Shown here: piece after piece, positions 8,969-18,743 of the stretch
Numbering within the stretch: the first letter of the stretch is position 1
How the letters are laid out: every line of letters starts with the position of its first letter
From: Halorhabdus rudnickae
GTDB lineage: Archaea > Halobacteriota > Halobacteria > Halobacteriales > Haloarculaceae
NCBI RefSeq assembly: GCF_900880625.1
Contig: NZ_CAAHFB010000001.1
Location: 248,001-312,000 of the forward strand
Length of the DNA: 64,000 bases
Reading direction: 5' to 3'
Position numbers and translations under genes: made by a program
The notes under the pieces: generated by a model
Database searches by the model: none
Seen by the model: only the letters and a program-made list of their open reading frames with translations
Told to the model about the DNA's origin: nothing

Positions 8969-10644
8969 TCCGGCTCGCCTGGGCCACTTTCGGCGTCGTC
9001 GTGCTCGGGACCGGCGCCCTGATCGCGGGGCGAGTCGCCCGTCGGCACGACCAGCCAGGGATCGTCCCCTATGCGCTACTGGCTGTTCTGCTCGCCGGAT
9101 TGAGCGCGACGATTGCGTCAAGTCGATCCGGCGTGATACCGATCGAACTCGACGCGGTCAGCGACTTGCTCCTCATCGGGGGGTATGCGTTCGCCTCGTT
9201 GCTGTGGATCGCGTTTGTCTTCGAGTATACTGGCCGTGGGCCGTCGATAACGCCACGGCGCTGGGTCGGTCTGGCCCTTCTCGGCGGGCTGACAGTCGCG
9301 AGTACGGCGATCACCTGGGCCCAGCAGACAGACCGGATTCACGCGGGCCTGCTCGGGTCGATCTCGTATCTTATCACGTTCGTTTTGCAGGTGGCCGTGT
9401 TCTCGTTGGGCCTGCTCGGCGTGGTGTTGCTCGTGCGCTCGGCGGTAACCTACGACGATCTGCCGCTGGGCTCGGCGGCGGCGTTCGTGCTCGCGGGTGT
9501 TGGCATCACGTTTCTCCCGATCACGATCGGCTACGGTGGCCTGCTCGCTGGTGAGTTAATCTATCGCGTCGTCTTCGTTCAGCTTGCAGTCGTGGTCGGC
9601 CTCTTCGCCTGGCTCACGTTCGGAACCGGTGCCTTCGAACGGGGCGTTGCGGCGGGACATCTCGCCCGAGAGACGGCTCTCGACGCGATGTCCGATCCCG
9701 TAGTCGTCGTCGACCGGAGGAACCGGCTCATCGATATCAACAAGGCCGCAGCCGAGACCTTCGGCGTCGGAGCGATTCGACACCGAGACCAGTCTCTCGC
9801 CGACGTGGCGGATGTCCCCGAGGACCTTTCGGAAGCCCGATCGATCACGCTCCAGACCACTCTCGGGCAACGGGAGTTCGTCGTCGATCGGACCGGGATC
9901 GACGACACGGACGGCGATGTACTTGGACATGCCTACCGATTCCGGGATGTAACCGACCGCGAGACCCGCGAACAGCGCATACAGGTGCTCAACCGAGTAA
10001 TTCGACACAATCTTCGGAACGATCTCGATGCGATCCGGGGTTTCGCAGAACCGATCCGCGATGGGGGACTCCCGGTCGAAGAGTCCGGACAGTACTTCGA
10101 ACGGATCGGCTCGCTGGCGACCGGGGTGGTCGATCTCGCCGACACTGTCAAGCGATCTGAGCGTGTGCTGACGGATGCACGTCTCGAACGGAACCCTTGT
10201 GACCTCGTCGCGATTGCGCGGACAGTCGCCGAGACTACGACGGACGCCGAGGTCACGATCGATGCCCCGGACGCCGTTGCGATCCGGTCCGATCGCAACG
10301 CGATCGAACTGGTACTCGAGGAATTACTCGAGAACGCCGTGACCCATACCGACCGGGAGACGCCGTCGGTTACGATCCGCGTCCACTCGACGGGAGATGG
10401 TGGGCAGATCGAAGTGCAAGACGAAGGGCCAGGAATTCCGCCCGAAGAGCGGGCCGTCCTCCTCGAAGGGGCGGAGACGCCAGTCAGACACGGCAGCGGG
10501 GTCGGCCTCTGGCTGGTCTCTTGGACCGTGACGCGATTGGGCGGGAGCCTATCGTTCGAACAACCGGAACCGAACGGGAGCGTCGTGATCGTGGATATCC
10601 CTGATTTGGACGCACCGAACCGACCTGGGACGACTGACGACTGA
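8965..10644 (+). CDS. Membrane-bound PAS sensor histidine kinase
   Basis: Beginning at GTG 8965 inside the stop region of the previous gene, the 559-residue protein has an N-terminal block of seven or so membrane helices (about 1-225) and a PAS domain (about 235-340, LDAMSDPVVVVDRRNRLID). A full kinase core follows: H-box NRVIRHNLRNDLDAIRGFAE, N-box LEELLENAVTHT, G1 DEGPGIPPEE and G2 HGSGVGLWLV. It therefore phosphorylates a partner response regulator, none of which is adjacent in the operon. The membrane block resembles the 7TM sensor of haloarchaeal kinases. The overlap with the pseudokinase suggests a heteromeric sensor. Confidence 0.93.
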   Translation: MIRLAWATFGVVVLGTGALIAGRVARRHDQPGIVPYALLAVLLAGLSATIASSRSGVIPIELDAVSDLLLIGGYAFASLLWIAFVFEYTGRGPSITPRRWVGLALLGGLTVASTAITWAQQTDRIHAGLLGSISYLITFVLQVAVFSLGLLGVVLLVRSAVTYDDLPLGSAAAFVLAGVGITFLPITIGYGGLLAGELIYRVVFVQLAVVVGLFAWLTFGTGAFERGVAAGHLARETALDAMSDPVVVVDRRNRLIDINKAAAETFGVGAIRHRDQSLADVADVPEDLSEARSITLQTTLGQREFVVDRTGIDDTDGDVLGHAYRFRDVTDRETREQRIQVLNRVIRHNLRNDLDAIRGFAEPIRDGGLPVEESGQYFERIGSLATGVVDLADTVKRSERVLTDARLERNPCDLVAIARTVAETTTDAEVTIDAPDAVAIRSDRNAIELVLEELLENAVTHTDRETPSVTIRVHSTGDGGQIEVQDEGPGIPPEERAVLLEGAETPVRHGSGVGLWLVSWTVTRLGGSLSFEQPEPNGSVVIVDIPDLDAPNRPGTTDD

Positions 10645-10729
10645 CGCGTGTGATGACATCGTTTAAATCGCTTCTTGCCGAAGGTCCCGGTCAACATAAT
10701 CGATCACCCGATCGGTCCCCGCACTACCC

Positions 10730-12079
10730 ATGACATCCCTCCAACGACGTCGATTCCTTGAACTTGGCGCGGCAGCGACAGCCGTTTCACTCAGTGGTTG
10801 TCTCGGCTCCGGCACTGAATTCCCGTCCTTCGCAGAGTGGATCCCGGCGACGGACGGCGGCGTCCCCGTCGGTTACCTGGACTTCAGCATCGCCACGGAC
10901 GCACAGGAAGGCGAGCAACTGTTGCCGTTGATCCTCCCTGGAGGCGTGACCGGCGGTCCCGACGAGGTTCTGACTGAGGTTTCCGGCCTGGATAGCGTGG
11001 ACGATCCGTTGCTCGCCTGGCCCCTGGAAGTCGGCGGTCAATTGATCGGCGGGGCGGCGCTTGGCATCGCCGTGTCCGGGCTCAACTATCTCATCGATCC
11101 CGAGCGGCCGGATAGCGGGGTCGAGGAGTTGTTCATGGCGGACACCGTCGCAGTCGGCCGGGGAGACATTGACCTCGCCGAGGCCGACGAGCGATTGCGC
11201 GCCGGATCTGACGGTCCGATCGGTGACGTACCCTTCGAGGAGACTGGCTCGATCGAGGAGTTTACGCTATACGAACCGATCGACGACGAGATACTGGACG
11301 GCGTCACCGCGATCAGCGAGAGCACCGTTCTCGTCGCTGACACCAGCAAGGAAATCCGACGCGTCGTCGAGACCACGCAAGGCGACCGCGCCGGGGAAAT
11401 CGCAGAGACCGAGACCTTCGAGTGGCTGGTTGAAACGGCCGGGAGTGGACACGTCGTGGGTGGCTGGCTCGGTCCAATCGACCTCGAAGACGTGTATTTT
11501 GGCGACCCGACTGCTCGCCCCGTCAATGGTCTCCTCGGCGCCGCGGACGACGTCCTTGCGTCGGTGGCGTTCGACGCCGGCAGCGGCGATGTCATGGCCG
11601 ACTTCGCGGTCCAGCGCCCCCTCGATGACGCGACGGCCAGCCAGTTCGAATCGCGGTTCGGTTCAGCGAGCGAGGACCACTCGGTGACCGTCAAAAACGA
11701 GCGGGTGACCGCCAGCGGGACTTACAACGAAGATGTCCTCGACATCGAGTACACCCAGCCGGACCGGACGACGACAGCGGTCCCCGACGCGAGCGAGCCT
11801 GTCGATCCGCCCGAAACGGTCGCGGCGGCCGTCCCCGACGATCCGTTTGCATTCACCTACGAGGCCGAACAGGATCGCGTGAAGGTCACGATTACTGACG
11901 ATCTCGATGTGGACGAAGTGACGTTCGAGACCGTCGAATCCGACTACGAAGCCTCGACGACGACGCCACGAGCGGACATGTACCTGTACGTTTACGTCCA
12001 TCCGGACGGCGACACAGTGGTCGTGACTGTGACCGTCGACGGGACGTCCGGCGTCGTCGCCAGAAAGGAGTTCCCCTGA
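10730..12079 (+). CDS. Tat-type lipoprotein of unknown function
   Basis: The 449-residue protein opens with SLQRRRFLELGAAATAVSLSGC, a twin-arginine signal followed by a lipobox, so it is exported folded and anchored through Cys24 on the outside of the membrane. The mature part is acidic and has no motif I recognise; a C-terminal region (about 360-447) has alternating strands such as VTITDDLDVDEVTFETVES. It is not in an operon with the kinases as far as spacing shows (85 bases), and it runs toward the RDD gene. Confidence 0.7.
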   Translation: MTSLQRRRFLELGAAATAVSLSGCLGSGTEFPSFAEWIPATDGGVPVGYLDFSIATDAQEGEQLLPLILPGGVTGGPDEVLTEVSGLDSVDDPLLAWPLEVGGQLIGGAALGIAVSGLNYLIDPERPDSGVEELFMADTVAVGRGDIDLAEADERLRAGSDGPIGDVPFEETGSIEEFTLYEPIDDEILDGVTAISESTVLVADTSKEIRRVVETTQGDRAGEIAETETFEWLVETAGSGHVVGGWLGPIDLEDVYFGDPTARPVNGLLGAADDVLASVAFDAGSGDVMADFAVQRPLDDATASQFESRFGSASEDHSVTVKNERVTASGTYNEDVLDIEYTQPDRTTTAVPDASEPVDPPETVAAAVPDDPFAFTYEAEQDRVKVTITDDLDVDEVTFETVESDYEASTTTPRADMYLYVYVHPDGDTVVVTVTVDGTSGVVARKEFP

Positions 12080-12103
12080 CGGCGTCGAGAGTCCAGCCGC
12101 CGC

Positions 12104-12559
12104 TCAGGGCCGCACGACGACTGTGTTCCCCACCCGGTCGCCGAGCCGTCTATCCGTCTTCGAGACGGCGACCGTCACAATCCCCACCAGATAGAAGACG
12201 GGTAGCCAGTCAATCAGTCGGAGGACGTTCCGGAGAAGCGACCCGAGAAACGATGGCGACGAACCGTCCGGGCGGGTCACCTGGATGCTGACGAGGTACT
12301 TCCCGAGAGTCTTGCCCCACCGCCACTCCAGCAGCGTATGATACAGAATCGAGACAGCGAGCCAAAGCGCCAGTCCCGCGGCGGCCGGCCCGCCTTCGAG
12401 GTTCGTCTCGATCCCCTCGCTCGTGGTCTGTAACTCGCCGGTTGCCAGACCGACGGCGGAAACGGCGATCATGAACAGCGCGATCCAGACGATCGAGTCG
12501 ATCGCCATCGCGACGCCGCGAATGCCGACGCCACACCTGTCGTGTGTGTTTGAAGTCAC
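12104..12559 (-). CDS. RDD family membrane protein
   Basis: Starting at GTG 12559 the product has 151 residues and begins RCGVGIRGVAMAIDSIVW, the Arg-x-x-x-Asp pattern in helix 1 that names the RDD family. Later it has LEWRWGKTLGKYLVSIQVTR, the second signature, and three hydrophobic segments. RDD proteins are small integral membrane proteins of uncertain function; some have been linked to Na+/H+ exchange. The longer open frame to 12688 adds a polar stretch that does not belong to the family. Confidence 0.83.
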   Translation of the reverse strand: MTSNTHDRCGVGIRGVAMAIDSIVWIALFMIAVSAVGLATGELQTTSEGIETNLEGGPAAAGLALWLAVSILYHTLLEWRWGKTLGKYLVSIQVTRPDGSSPSFLGSLLRNVLRLIDWLPVFYLVGIVTVAVSKTDRRLGDRVGNTVVVRP

Positions 12560-12714
12560 AGCTACCCGGGATTTGAGCAACCCGACGTAAAGTTCGGCCC
12601 TGTGTGTTTCCACTAGTGAAACACACCGCCCGGGTTTTGTCCTCTGGCCGCGTTCGAACCGCCATGGGACCGATCGCATCGACCGCACGAGACGTCGAAA
12701 CGGATACCGATACT

Positions 12715-13356
12715 ATGTCGACCCCTTCCTTCGATCGGTCGCTCGACTGGGCGATCGGCGGACTTCTGAGTGTTCTGGGTCTCCTGGCTGCCCTCGGCGG
12801 CGCGGCACTGTATTTCGCCGTCGACCGCCCGGAAATCGCGACGATCATTCGGGAAGGGGAGTTCCAGTCCGAGCTACTCACTGAGACAGAGGCGATCGAC
12901 GCGCTAGTTGCGCTCGGGACGTGGGGCGGTCTCGGTCTCGTCGCTGCCGGTGGTTCGATCGTGCTGCTCGGTGTCGCCGTCATTGTGGTCCACGGTCGGG
13001 CTCGACGCGACGGCCAGGGGACGCCACGGTGGATCCTTGGCGTGGTCGGCGCGATTGTTAACACCGTAGTAAGCTTCATCCCACTTTCGCCGCTCCTCGG
13101 TGGGGCGGCCGCGAGCTATCTTTCGACCGACCCCGAGGACAGCGGCGTCGCGGCCGGCACGTTCGCCGGCCTGTTCACGATCCTCCCGATCCTCATCACC
13201 CTCCTATTCGTGGGTGTTGGGCTATTCACCGGACTTCCGGACGCGACTGCGGGGGCCGCCGTCGTGGTGCTCGTCGTCAGTGTCATCCTCACTATCGCCT
13301 ATGTTGTCGGGTTGAGTGCTCTCGGCGGCTACATCGGGCGTCGTATCCGGGCGTAA
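12715..13356 (+). CDS. Haloarchaeal multi-pass membrane protein (DUF5518-like)
   Basis: ATG 12715 gives 213 residues with about six hydrophobic segments. The segment NTVVSFIPLSPLLGGAAASY with the following Gly-rich helices resembles DUF5518, a membrane family of unknown role common in haloarchaea. Upstream in-frame ATGs at 12604 and 12664 would add polar residues and overlap the RDD promoter region. It is divergent from the RDD gene. No function can be assigned. Confidence 0.65.
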   Translation: MSTPSFDRSLDWAIGGLLSVLGLLAALGGAALYFAVDRPEIATIIREGEFQSELLTETEAIDALVALGTWGGLGLVAAGGSIVLLGVAVIVVHGRARRDGQGTPRWILGVVGAIVNTVVSFIPLSPLLGGAAASYLSTDPEDSGVAAGTFAGLFTILPILITLLFVGVGLFTGLPDATAGAAVVVLVVSVILTIAYVVGLSALGGYIGRRIRA

Positions 13357-13623
13357 TAGTCGGATCGTATCGAAGGAATCCTCACCGGGGCTACGTGGCA
13401 ATGAGGGATAGATTACCCATCCCGTTGGCTTGAGCAGTGTACAACGTCTCATCCCAGCGCTCTGGAACCTCCTGGCGACAGGTTACTGACGAGATTGCTG
13501 TGGACGTGACCGTTGGACTTGGCTTATCACCTGCCGTCGTGGTTTCTTTCCCCGCCAGCAGCGTTGCTGCCACTGAAAGACGCTTTCAGGTTTATAAACG
13601 GTCTCATCTTTCCGTTGTATCAA

Positions 13624-14595
13624 ATGCAGTTCACCGTCCGTGAGACCCAGATCACGGTTACCCCGCTGATCCTGCTTGCGATCGCTCTCGGAGGTGGCGT
13701 GGCAGGCTACGCCGGATACGATTATATCCAGCAATCGAACGCTGTTGACGATGCCATTGCCGTCGAAACGACCGTTACCGACACAGAAATCAGTAAGTCC
13801 GCTGGCCAGGGAATCTCCTATCGCGTCAGTGTCAGGCACACCTACCAATATCGAGGTGCCGAGTATACGAGCGAACAGGTGTTCCCGGGATCGATCAGCC
13901 CGATGTACTTCGCTCGGAGTGACGCCGAACGCGTCATCGAACCATACGAAGCCAATGAAACGACGACTGCTTACGTCGATCCCAGCTCCCCGAGTGTTGC
14001 TTTTCTCGAGCGGGAGACGACGCTCGCTCCGTTCACGTTCGTGGGCTTCGGTGGTCTCGTGGTCGTTTTGACAATGCTTCATGCCGCCGGTGCGCCCAAT
14101 CCCGGCCAGAACACGGAGTTGCGCCCGGAACGCGAATTCGAGCCGACGCGGGACGAGACGCTATTCGGGATCAACCGTGACACCGTCAACCGACTCAGCA
14201 AGCGCTTCATGATTATTGCACCGGTGGTGCTCATTCTTTCGCTGATCGCGATGGTAGCGTTCCTCTACACAGCGGAGTCGTCGTCGATGCAAGCTAGTTT
14301 GACGGACCCGATCGTGCTCACGGTGCTGACGGCATTCGTCGCTGGGATCGCGTTGGTCGGTGCACTCGTGCTTTATGGATTCTGGTCGTTCACCGAGTAC
14401 CGTCGACTCCGTGAGCGGATCCCGGAGCCGCGGCCGCCGAGTCCGCTCCGACATCCGTCACGACTCGTCACGATCCTCTACACTAACGACGAACTGGACA
14501 CCTACGGTCGACGGGTGAAACTGACTGGCTTCGCGTTTACCGTGGCCGTATTCCTTCTCGGGGTGTTCGTCTCTATCTTCGTCACAGCAGCATGA
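13624..14595 (+). CDS. DUF3592 domain membrane protein
   Basis: The 323-residue protein starts at ATG 13624. It has a membrane helix (about 12-32), an extracytoplasmic beta domain (ISYRVSVRHTYQYRGAEYTS, then DPSSPSVAFLE), then three further helices. The beta domain between helices, with a YRGAEYTSEQVF strand and a Cys-free PxxP-like loop, is the DUF3592 pattern. Function unknown. TTTATAAACG at about 13590-13599 is a plausible TATA element, about 30 bases before the start. Confidence 0.7.
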   Translation: MQFTVRETQITVTPLILLAIALGGGVAGYAGYDYIQQSNAVDDAIAVETTVTDTEISKSAGQGISYRVSVRHTYQYRGAEYTSEQVFPGSISPMYFARSDAERVIEPYEANETTTAYVDPSSPSVAFLERETTLAPFTFVGFGGLVVVLTMLHAAGAPNPGQNTELRPEREFEPTRDETLFGINRDTVNRLSKRFMIIAPVVLILSLIAMVAFLYTAESSSMQASLTDPIVLTVLTAFVAGIALVGALVLYGFWSFTEYRRLRERIPEPRPPSPLRHPSRLVTILYTNDELDTYGRRVKLTGFAFTVAVFLLGVFVSIFVTAA

Positions 14596-14710
14596 TATTT
14601 ACTGCGGCGAACGGTGGGGTAGCTATCGATACCCCAAAACGAACCGTTCTCGTTCGAGGACTCGAAGACAGGAACACCCTTAACAGGCCGCCACTCGGTG
14701 ATTCAAAACG

Positions 14711-16285
14711 ATGGACGACGGGTTCGAGCACGCACCGATCGGCATTCTCGAAGTGACTCCGGAAGGGGTTGTTCTCGGCGGTAACGCCGCCGCTGGGAGC
14801 GTTCTCGGGATGGATCCTGACGCCATCGCTGGCGAGCCGATCGACGCCTTCTTTCCAATATCTGTCGAGAGTCGCGTTCCCCGGGCGTTCGAGACTCCAC
14901 CGGACGCGGAGCTGTCTTTCGAGGAGTACTATCCCGACCTGGAACGGTGGCTCGCGGTCGATATTGTCCCCTCTGACGGGACTGTTTACGTCTACCTTCG
15001 GGACGAAACCGACGACCACCAGCGCGACCAGCAACTGGAATCGCTTCGATCTGACCTCCGCCGGCTGACGATCGGAAACGAACTCATCGCGGACGTACTC
15101 GGCGACCTCGTTGAGGCTTCAACGCGGGAGGAAATCGCGGAAACCATTTGCCGACAACTGGGCGAAACCGACATCTACGAGTTCGCCTGGGTCGGCGAGC
15201 GCGCGGTGGGGTCCGAAGAGATCACTCTTCGGGCCGCCGCCGGGACGACCGGGCGGACGCTCGACCGGATCGAAGACGCGCTCGACAGCGACGTGGCCCT
15301 GCCCGAACTGCGTGCGATCGAGCGTGGCGAGCCGACGATTGTGCAGTCACTCAGTGAGGAAGAATCCGTCCCCGAAGCAATCCGTCGGGCGGCCTTCGCC
15401 GACGGACTGGGGTCGTTGCTTGCCGTCCCGCTGACCTACGGGTCGAGTGTCTACGGCGTCGTCGGCGTCTATGCAGCCGATTGCAAGGCCTTCTCCGAGC
15501 GCGAACGAGAGAGTTTCGGCACCGTCGGGGAGATGGCCGGGTTCGCCATCAACGCGACTCGCAACCGCTCGTTACTGTCTGCCGATCGGGTTGTCGAACT
15601 CACGCTCCGGCTGTCCGATCCCGCCGCGCCGTTCGTCGCGACGGGAGCCGAAACCGACACTCGAATTGACATGAAAGGCGTGATTCCGCAGGGTAAAGAG
15701 CTTCTCTGTTACGTCGACGCTGAAACTGGCGAGCAGTCTCCGGACGAGATTGCAGCCACGCTTGCGGACCACCAGGCGATAGTCGAGACGCGAACGGTTG
15801 CCGAGTACGACGGCGGCGGGTCGATCGAAGTCCGTCAGCGTGCCGAAACGCCACTCGGGCAACTCCTCAGTCAGGGCGGGATAGTTCGATCGGCCACGTT
15901 CGGTCCAGACGAGGATCGGGTCGTCATCGAACTGCCGCCCTCAGAGGACGTCCGCCGGATCGCTGATGCGATCACACGCCAGTACGACGCCGAAGTGCTC
16001 GCGAAGCGCGAACGAAAGCGGGACGAGCGCACGACTGGAGAAGTCCGGGACGAGCTGACCGACCGGCTGACCGACCGACAGCAAGAGGCCCTTCGAACAG
16101 CCTTCTACGCTGATTACTTCGAATCGCCACGAGAGAGTTCTGCAGCGGAGGTCGCCGACGCCCTGGGGATCACCGGCCCAACGCTGCTTCACCACCTCCG
16201 GGCCGGACAGCGAAAGCTCCTGGCAGAACTCTTCGAGGCGACGGTTCGACGGGTCGATCCGGGCCGGTCGTCGGACGGCGCCTGA
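14711..16285 (+). CDS. Bacterio-opsin-activator-type regulator: PAS, GAF and HTH_10
   Basis: The 524-residue protein has a PAS domain (about 5-105, FEHAPIGILEVTPEGVVLGG), a GAF domain (about 130-290, TREEIAETICRQLGE to YGVVGVYAADCKAFSE), a Bat-type beta region and a C-terminal HTH_10 domain (about 455-515, LTDRQQEALRTAFYADYFE, then ALGITGPTLLHHLRAGQRKL). This is the architecture of haloarchaeal Bat-like transcription factors that respond to redox, light or small molecules. The ligand is not deducible. It is flanked by AIM24 on the opposite strand, so its target may lie elsewhere. Confidence 0.88.
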   Translation: MDDGFEHAPIGILEVTPEGVVLGGNAAAGSVLGMDPDAIAGEPIDAFFPISVESRVPRAFETPPDAELSFEEYYPDLERWLAVDIVPSDGTVYVYLRDETDDHQRDQQLESLRSDLRRLTIGNELIADVLGDLVEASTREEIAETICRQLGETDIYEFAWVGERAVGSEEITLRAAAGTTGRTLDRIEDALDSDVALPELRAIERGEPTIVQSLSEEESVPEAIRRAAFADGLGSLLAVPLTYGSSVYGVVGVYAADCKAFSERERESFGTVGEMAGFAINATRNRSLLSADRVVELTLRLSDPAAPFVATGAETDTRIDMKGVIPQGKELLCYVDAETGEQSPDEIAATLADHQAIVETRTVAEYDGGGSIEVRQRAETPLGQLLSQGGIVRSATFGPDEDRVVIELPPSEDVRRIADAITRQYDAEVLAKRERKRDERTTGEVRDELTDRLTDRQQEALRTAFYADYFESPRESSAAEVADALGITGPTLLHHLRAGQRKLLAELFEATVRRVDPGRSSDGA

Positions 16286-16310
16286 CTCTCTCAGCGGCCC
16301 CTCACGTGGC

Positions 16311-16967
16311 TCAGGCGTGTTCCTCGTACGGCTGGACGACGACGAAACCGCCGGGATCGGCGAACTCCATTTGGAAGCGCTCGCCGGACTCCTGGCCGAT
16401 CATGTCCGAGACGTTCGTGTTGACCTCGACGTCCGGCGTCGTCGCGCTCCAGGCGACTGTCGCGCCCGGATCGGTCGTGACGGGTGGCTCCATCACGACC
16501 GGATCCCCGTGGGTTGTTAGGGCGACGTGGCCCGGACCTTCGAGCGCCACGTTGGTGAAGCCGCCGGCGAAGGCCCCGGCAAGGCTGTCGATCTCGGTGA
16601 TTTCGTAGGACAACCCCGACTCGAAGGCCAAGACGTCCTCGCCGTTGACAGTGATCGACTCCCCGTCGCCGAGTCGGAGGATCTGGACTTCCTTCTCCTG
16701 GTCGGCGAGATAGAGGTTCCCGGATCCCTCGACGCGCATGATCGGTGTGCCCTCGCCAGTTGCGGCCTCCTTGATGAATCCTGTGATGCCGCCTTCGGGG
16801 CTCGCCTGGCCGGTGAACGAGAGGTCGCCGGTATAGGCGATCATCGACCCGGCTTTCGCCAGCAACGACCCGTCAACTGCGATGTCGAGCGTGTATCTGT
16901 TCTCCAGACCGAACGCGTCGTCGGTCTCCGTCGGTGCGTGTTCGGTGGTGAATTCGTCTACGTTCAT
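16311..16967 (-). CDS. AIM24 family protein
   Basis: The 218-residue product is nearly all beta strand, with LAKAGSMIAYTGDLSFTG, GFIKEAATGEGTPIMRVEG and GPGHVALTTHG, the repeated signatures of the AIM24/TerD-like double beta-helix family. No signal peptide or membrane helix is present. In yeast the namesake is a mitochondrial inner-membrane protein; the archaeal role is unknown. It is convergent with the HTH_10 regulator, 25 bases apart. Confidence 0.88.
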   Translation of the reverse strand: MNVDEFTTEHAPTETDDAFGLENRYTLDIAVDGSLLAKAGSMIAYTGDLSFTGQASPEGGITGFIKEAATGEGTPIMRVEGSGNLYLADQEKEVQILRLGDGESITVNGEDVLAFESGLSYEITEIDSLAGAFAGGFTNVALEGPGHVALTTHGDPVVMEPPVTTDPGATVAWSATTPDVEVNTNVSDMIGQESGERFQMEFADPGGFVVVQPYEEHA

Positions 16968-17071
16968 AGTGTCACGGAGTCACGCAAACAGACTCCGGAA
17001 TCAAATCCGAGCCAAGGACAGAAGAACCGCCAGACAGTGTTTCCAAGCGAGAAATCCGATTGGCGGGGAGA

Positions 17072-18070
17072 TCAACGGGCTTCAATCCCAGTGATCTCGA
17101 AGCGAGCGCCCCCGCTTGCGGTGTCAGTGATTTCCACCGACCAGCCGTGCAGATCGACGATCCGGGCGACGATCGACAGGCCGAGCCCCGTCCCGTGATT
17201 GTCGGTGCTGAATCCGGGATCGAAGACCCGATCTCGCTGTTCCGGCGGAATTCCGCGCCCATCGTCGGCAACGTAGAAGCCCGTTGTTTCCTCGAGCGGA
17301 CCGACAGTGACGGTCACGCCGGACCCACCGTGCTCGACGGCATTCCGGAAGAGATTCTCGAAGAGCCGTCCCAGGCGATCGGGATCACCAACGACAGTGG
17401 GCAGCGATTCCTCGATGACGATGGTGGCGGCGTCGGTCTCGACGACGTTCCACGCCGCCTTCGCGGCAGATCCGAGATCGACTACCTCGTCGGGCTGGAC
17501 CACGTCGGATCCCCTGGCCAGCGTCAGTACGTCCTCGATGATCCGTTCCATCCGATCGTGGGCGTCGGAAACGTGCTCGAAGTGTTCTGCCTCGCCGGTT
17601 TCCCGAGCGGCCCGCAAGCGAGCTTTGGCGACGTCTAGGGGGTTTCGTAGGTCGTGACTGATCACGCTCGCTACGTGATCGAGTCCGACCTCACTGGGCT
17701 CTCGAGCGACCCCGGCCGGAAGGGGATTGAACAGGAGTACCCCACCGACGTCCCCGTCTGACGGGACGACCCGTAGGAGATACTGGTCCCCTGACTTGGC
17801 CTCGGAGCCTACCTTTCCAGTTTCGACGATAAGCCGGTCGTCTTCCGTCCCAATTACAGCCCTATTGTTCGTACCCAACACGATCGACAGATCGACCGCC
17901 TCGAACACTGTTCTCACTGGTTCACCCGGCGTTATGGACCCGAAAGTCGTCTCGAAGGCCCCATTCACCGCTTCAACCACCGGGGTTCCGGTGTCGATCT
18001 CAAAGCAACAGACCGGATCGGGCCACTGATCAATGGGGAACGGCTCCATCGTCGTGTTGTCCTCAGTCAT
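17072..18070 (-). CDS. Soluble PAS histidine kinase
   Basis: The 332-residue protein has no membrane helix. A PAS-like domain occupies about 10-115 (CFEIDTGTPVVEAVNGAFE), followed by a kinase core: H-box VASVISHDLRNPLDVAKARL, N-box LFENLFRNAVEH, G1 DDGRGIPPEQRD and G2 NHGTGLGLSIV. All catalytic motifs are intact. No response regulator is adjacent; the HalX protein at 5.9 kb is the only receiver in the window. A wHTH gene is divergent from it. Confidence 0.92.
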   Translation of the reverse strand: MTEDNTTMEPFPIDQWPDPVCCFEIDTGTPVVEAVNGAFETTFGSITPGEPVRTVFEAVDLSIVLGTNNRAVIGTEDDRLIVETGKVGSEAKSGDQYLLRVVPSDGDVGGVLLFNPLPAGVAREPSEVGLDHVASVISHDLRNPLDVAKARLRAARETGEAEHFEHVSDAHDRMERIIEDVLTLARGSDVVQPDEVVDLGSAAKAAWNVVETDAATIVIEESLPTVVGDPDRLGRLFENLFRNAVEHGGSGVTVTVGPLEETTGFYVADDGRGIPPEQRDRVFDPGFSTDNHGTGLGLSIVARIVDLHGWSVEITDTASGGARFEITGIEAR

Positions 18071-18194
18071 GACTCGTGCACTCCTGGCTTTGGCCCCGTA
18101 GTACTTCGGTCGAACACGGGCTTGCGTCCGTCATCTGGTCCTGATAGTCTCTGTTTGTCTTATCCAACTAAAGTCCTGAAGGCTAGTAATACAG

Positions 18195-18674
18195 ATGCCA
18201 CGGTCGGGAATGAACGCCTCGGTCGAGTCAGGATACCTAGCCCGGACAGTCAGGATCCCAACGCACAACTGTTCATACGTGAAGAAAAGACGATCACGAT
18301 CGACACGGCAGCCCTCGCCACCCGATGGGGCTACCGATCGCAACCGTGGAAACGGATGCGAGCCGGACACAGTCTCGAGCGGGACACTACTCGCGTTGCT
18401 CGGGGACGAGTACGTCCGCGAGCTGCTGACGCTGTTGGTTGAGCGGCCACAAACGGGCCGGGAACTGGCGGCGACGACCGAGATGTCTCGTCCGACGATT
18501 TACCGACGGCTCGAACGGCTCCGCGAGCACGGACTCGTCCGGACGGAGATGCAGATTGATCTTGACGGCCACCACCGAAAGCGCTTCCACCCCACTGTCG
18601 GCAGGCTTGACTTCGAGGTCGGTCCCGACGGGATCGACGCGAGTGCGGAAAACACGGCCGACGATCGATCCTGA
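18195..18674 (+). CDS. Winged-helix transcriptional regulator (start uncertain)
   Basis: The C-terminal 95 residues form a winged helix (LLALLGDEYVRELLTLLVE, then MSRPTIYRRLERLREHGLVR) and a DGHHRKRF wing. They align along their length with the regulator at 6,713-7,144. The N-terminal 60 residues are basic and polar and match nothing. In-frame starts at ATG 18195, ATG 18210 and GTG 18279 are all possible, and the true N-terminus may be shorter. It is divergent from the soluble kinase. Confidence 0.68.
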   Translation: MPRSGMNASVESGYLARTVRIPTHNCSYVKKRRSRSTRQPSPPDGATDRNRGNGCEPDTVSSGTLLALLGDEYVRELLTLLVERPQTGRELAATTEMSRPTIYRRLERLREHGLVRTEMQIDLDGHHRKRFHPTVGRLDFEVGPDGIDASAENTADDRS

Positions 18675-18743
18675 CGATATCTCTGTCGGCGTTCGGTACG
18701 TCACGCTGTCGTCGCGTTCATTGGCAGGTCGAATTCGACACAG

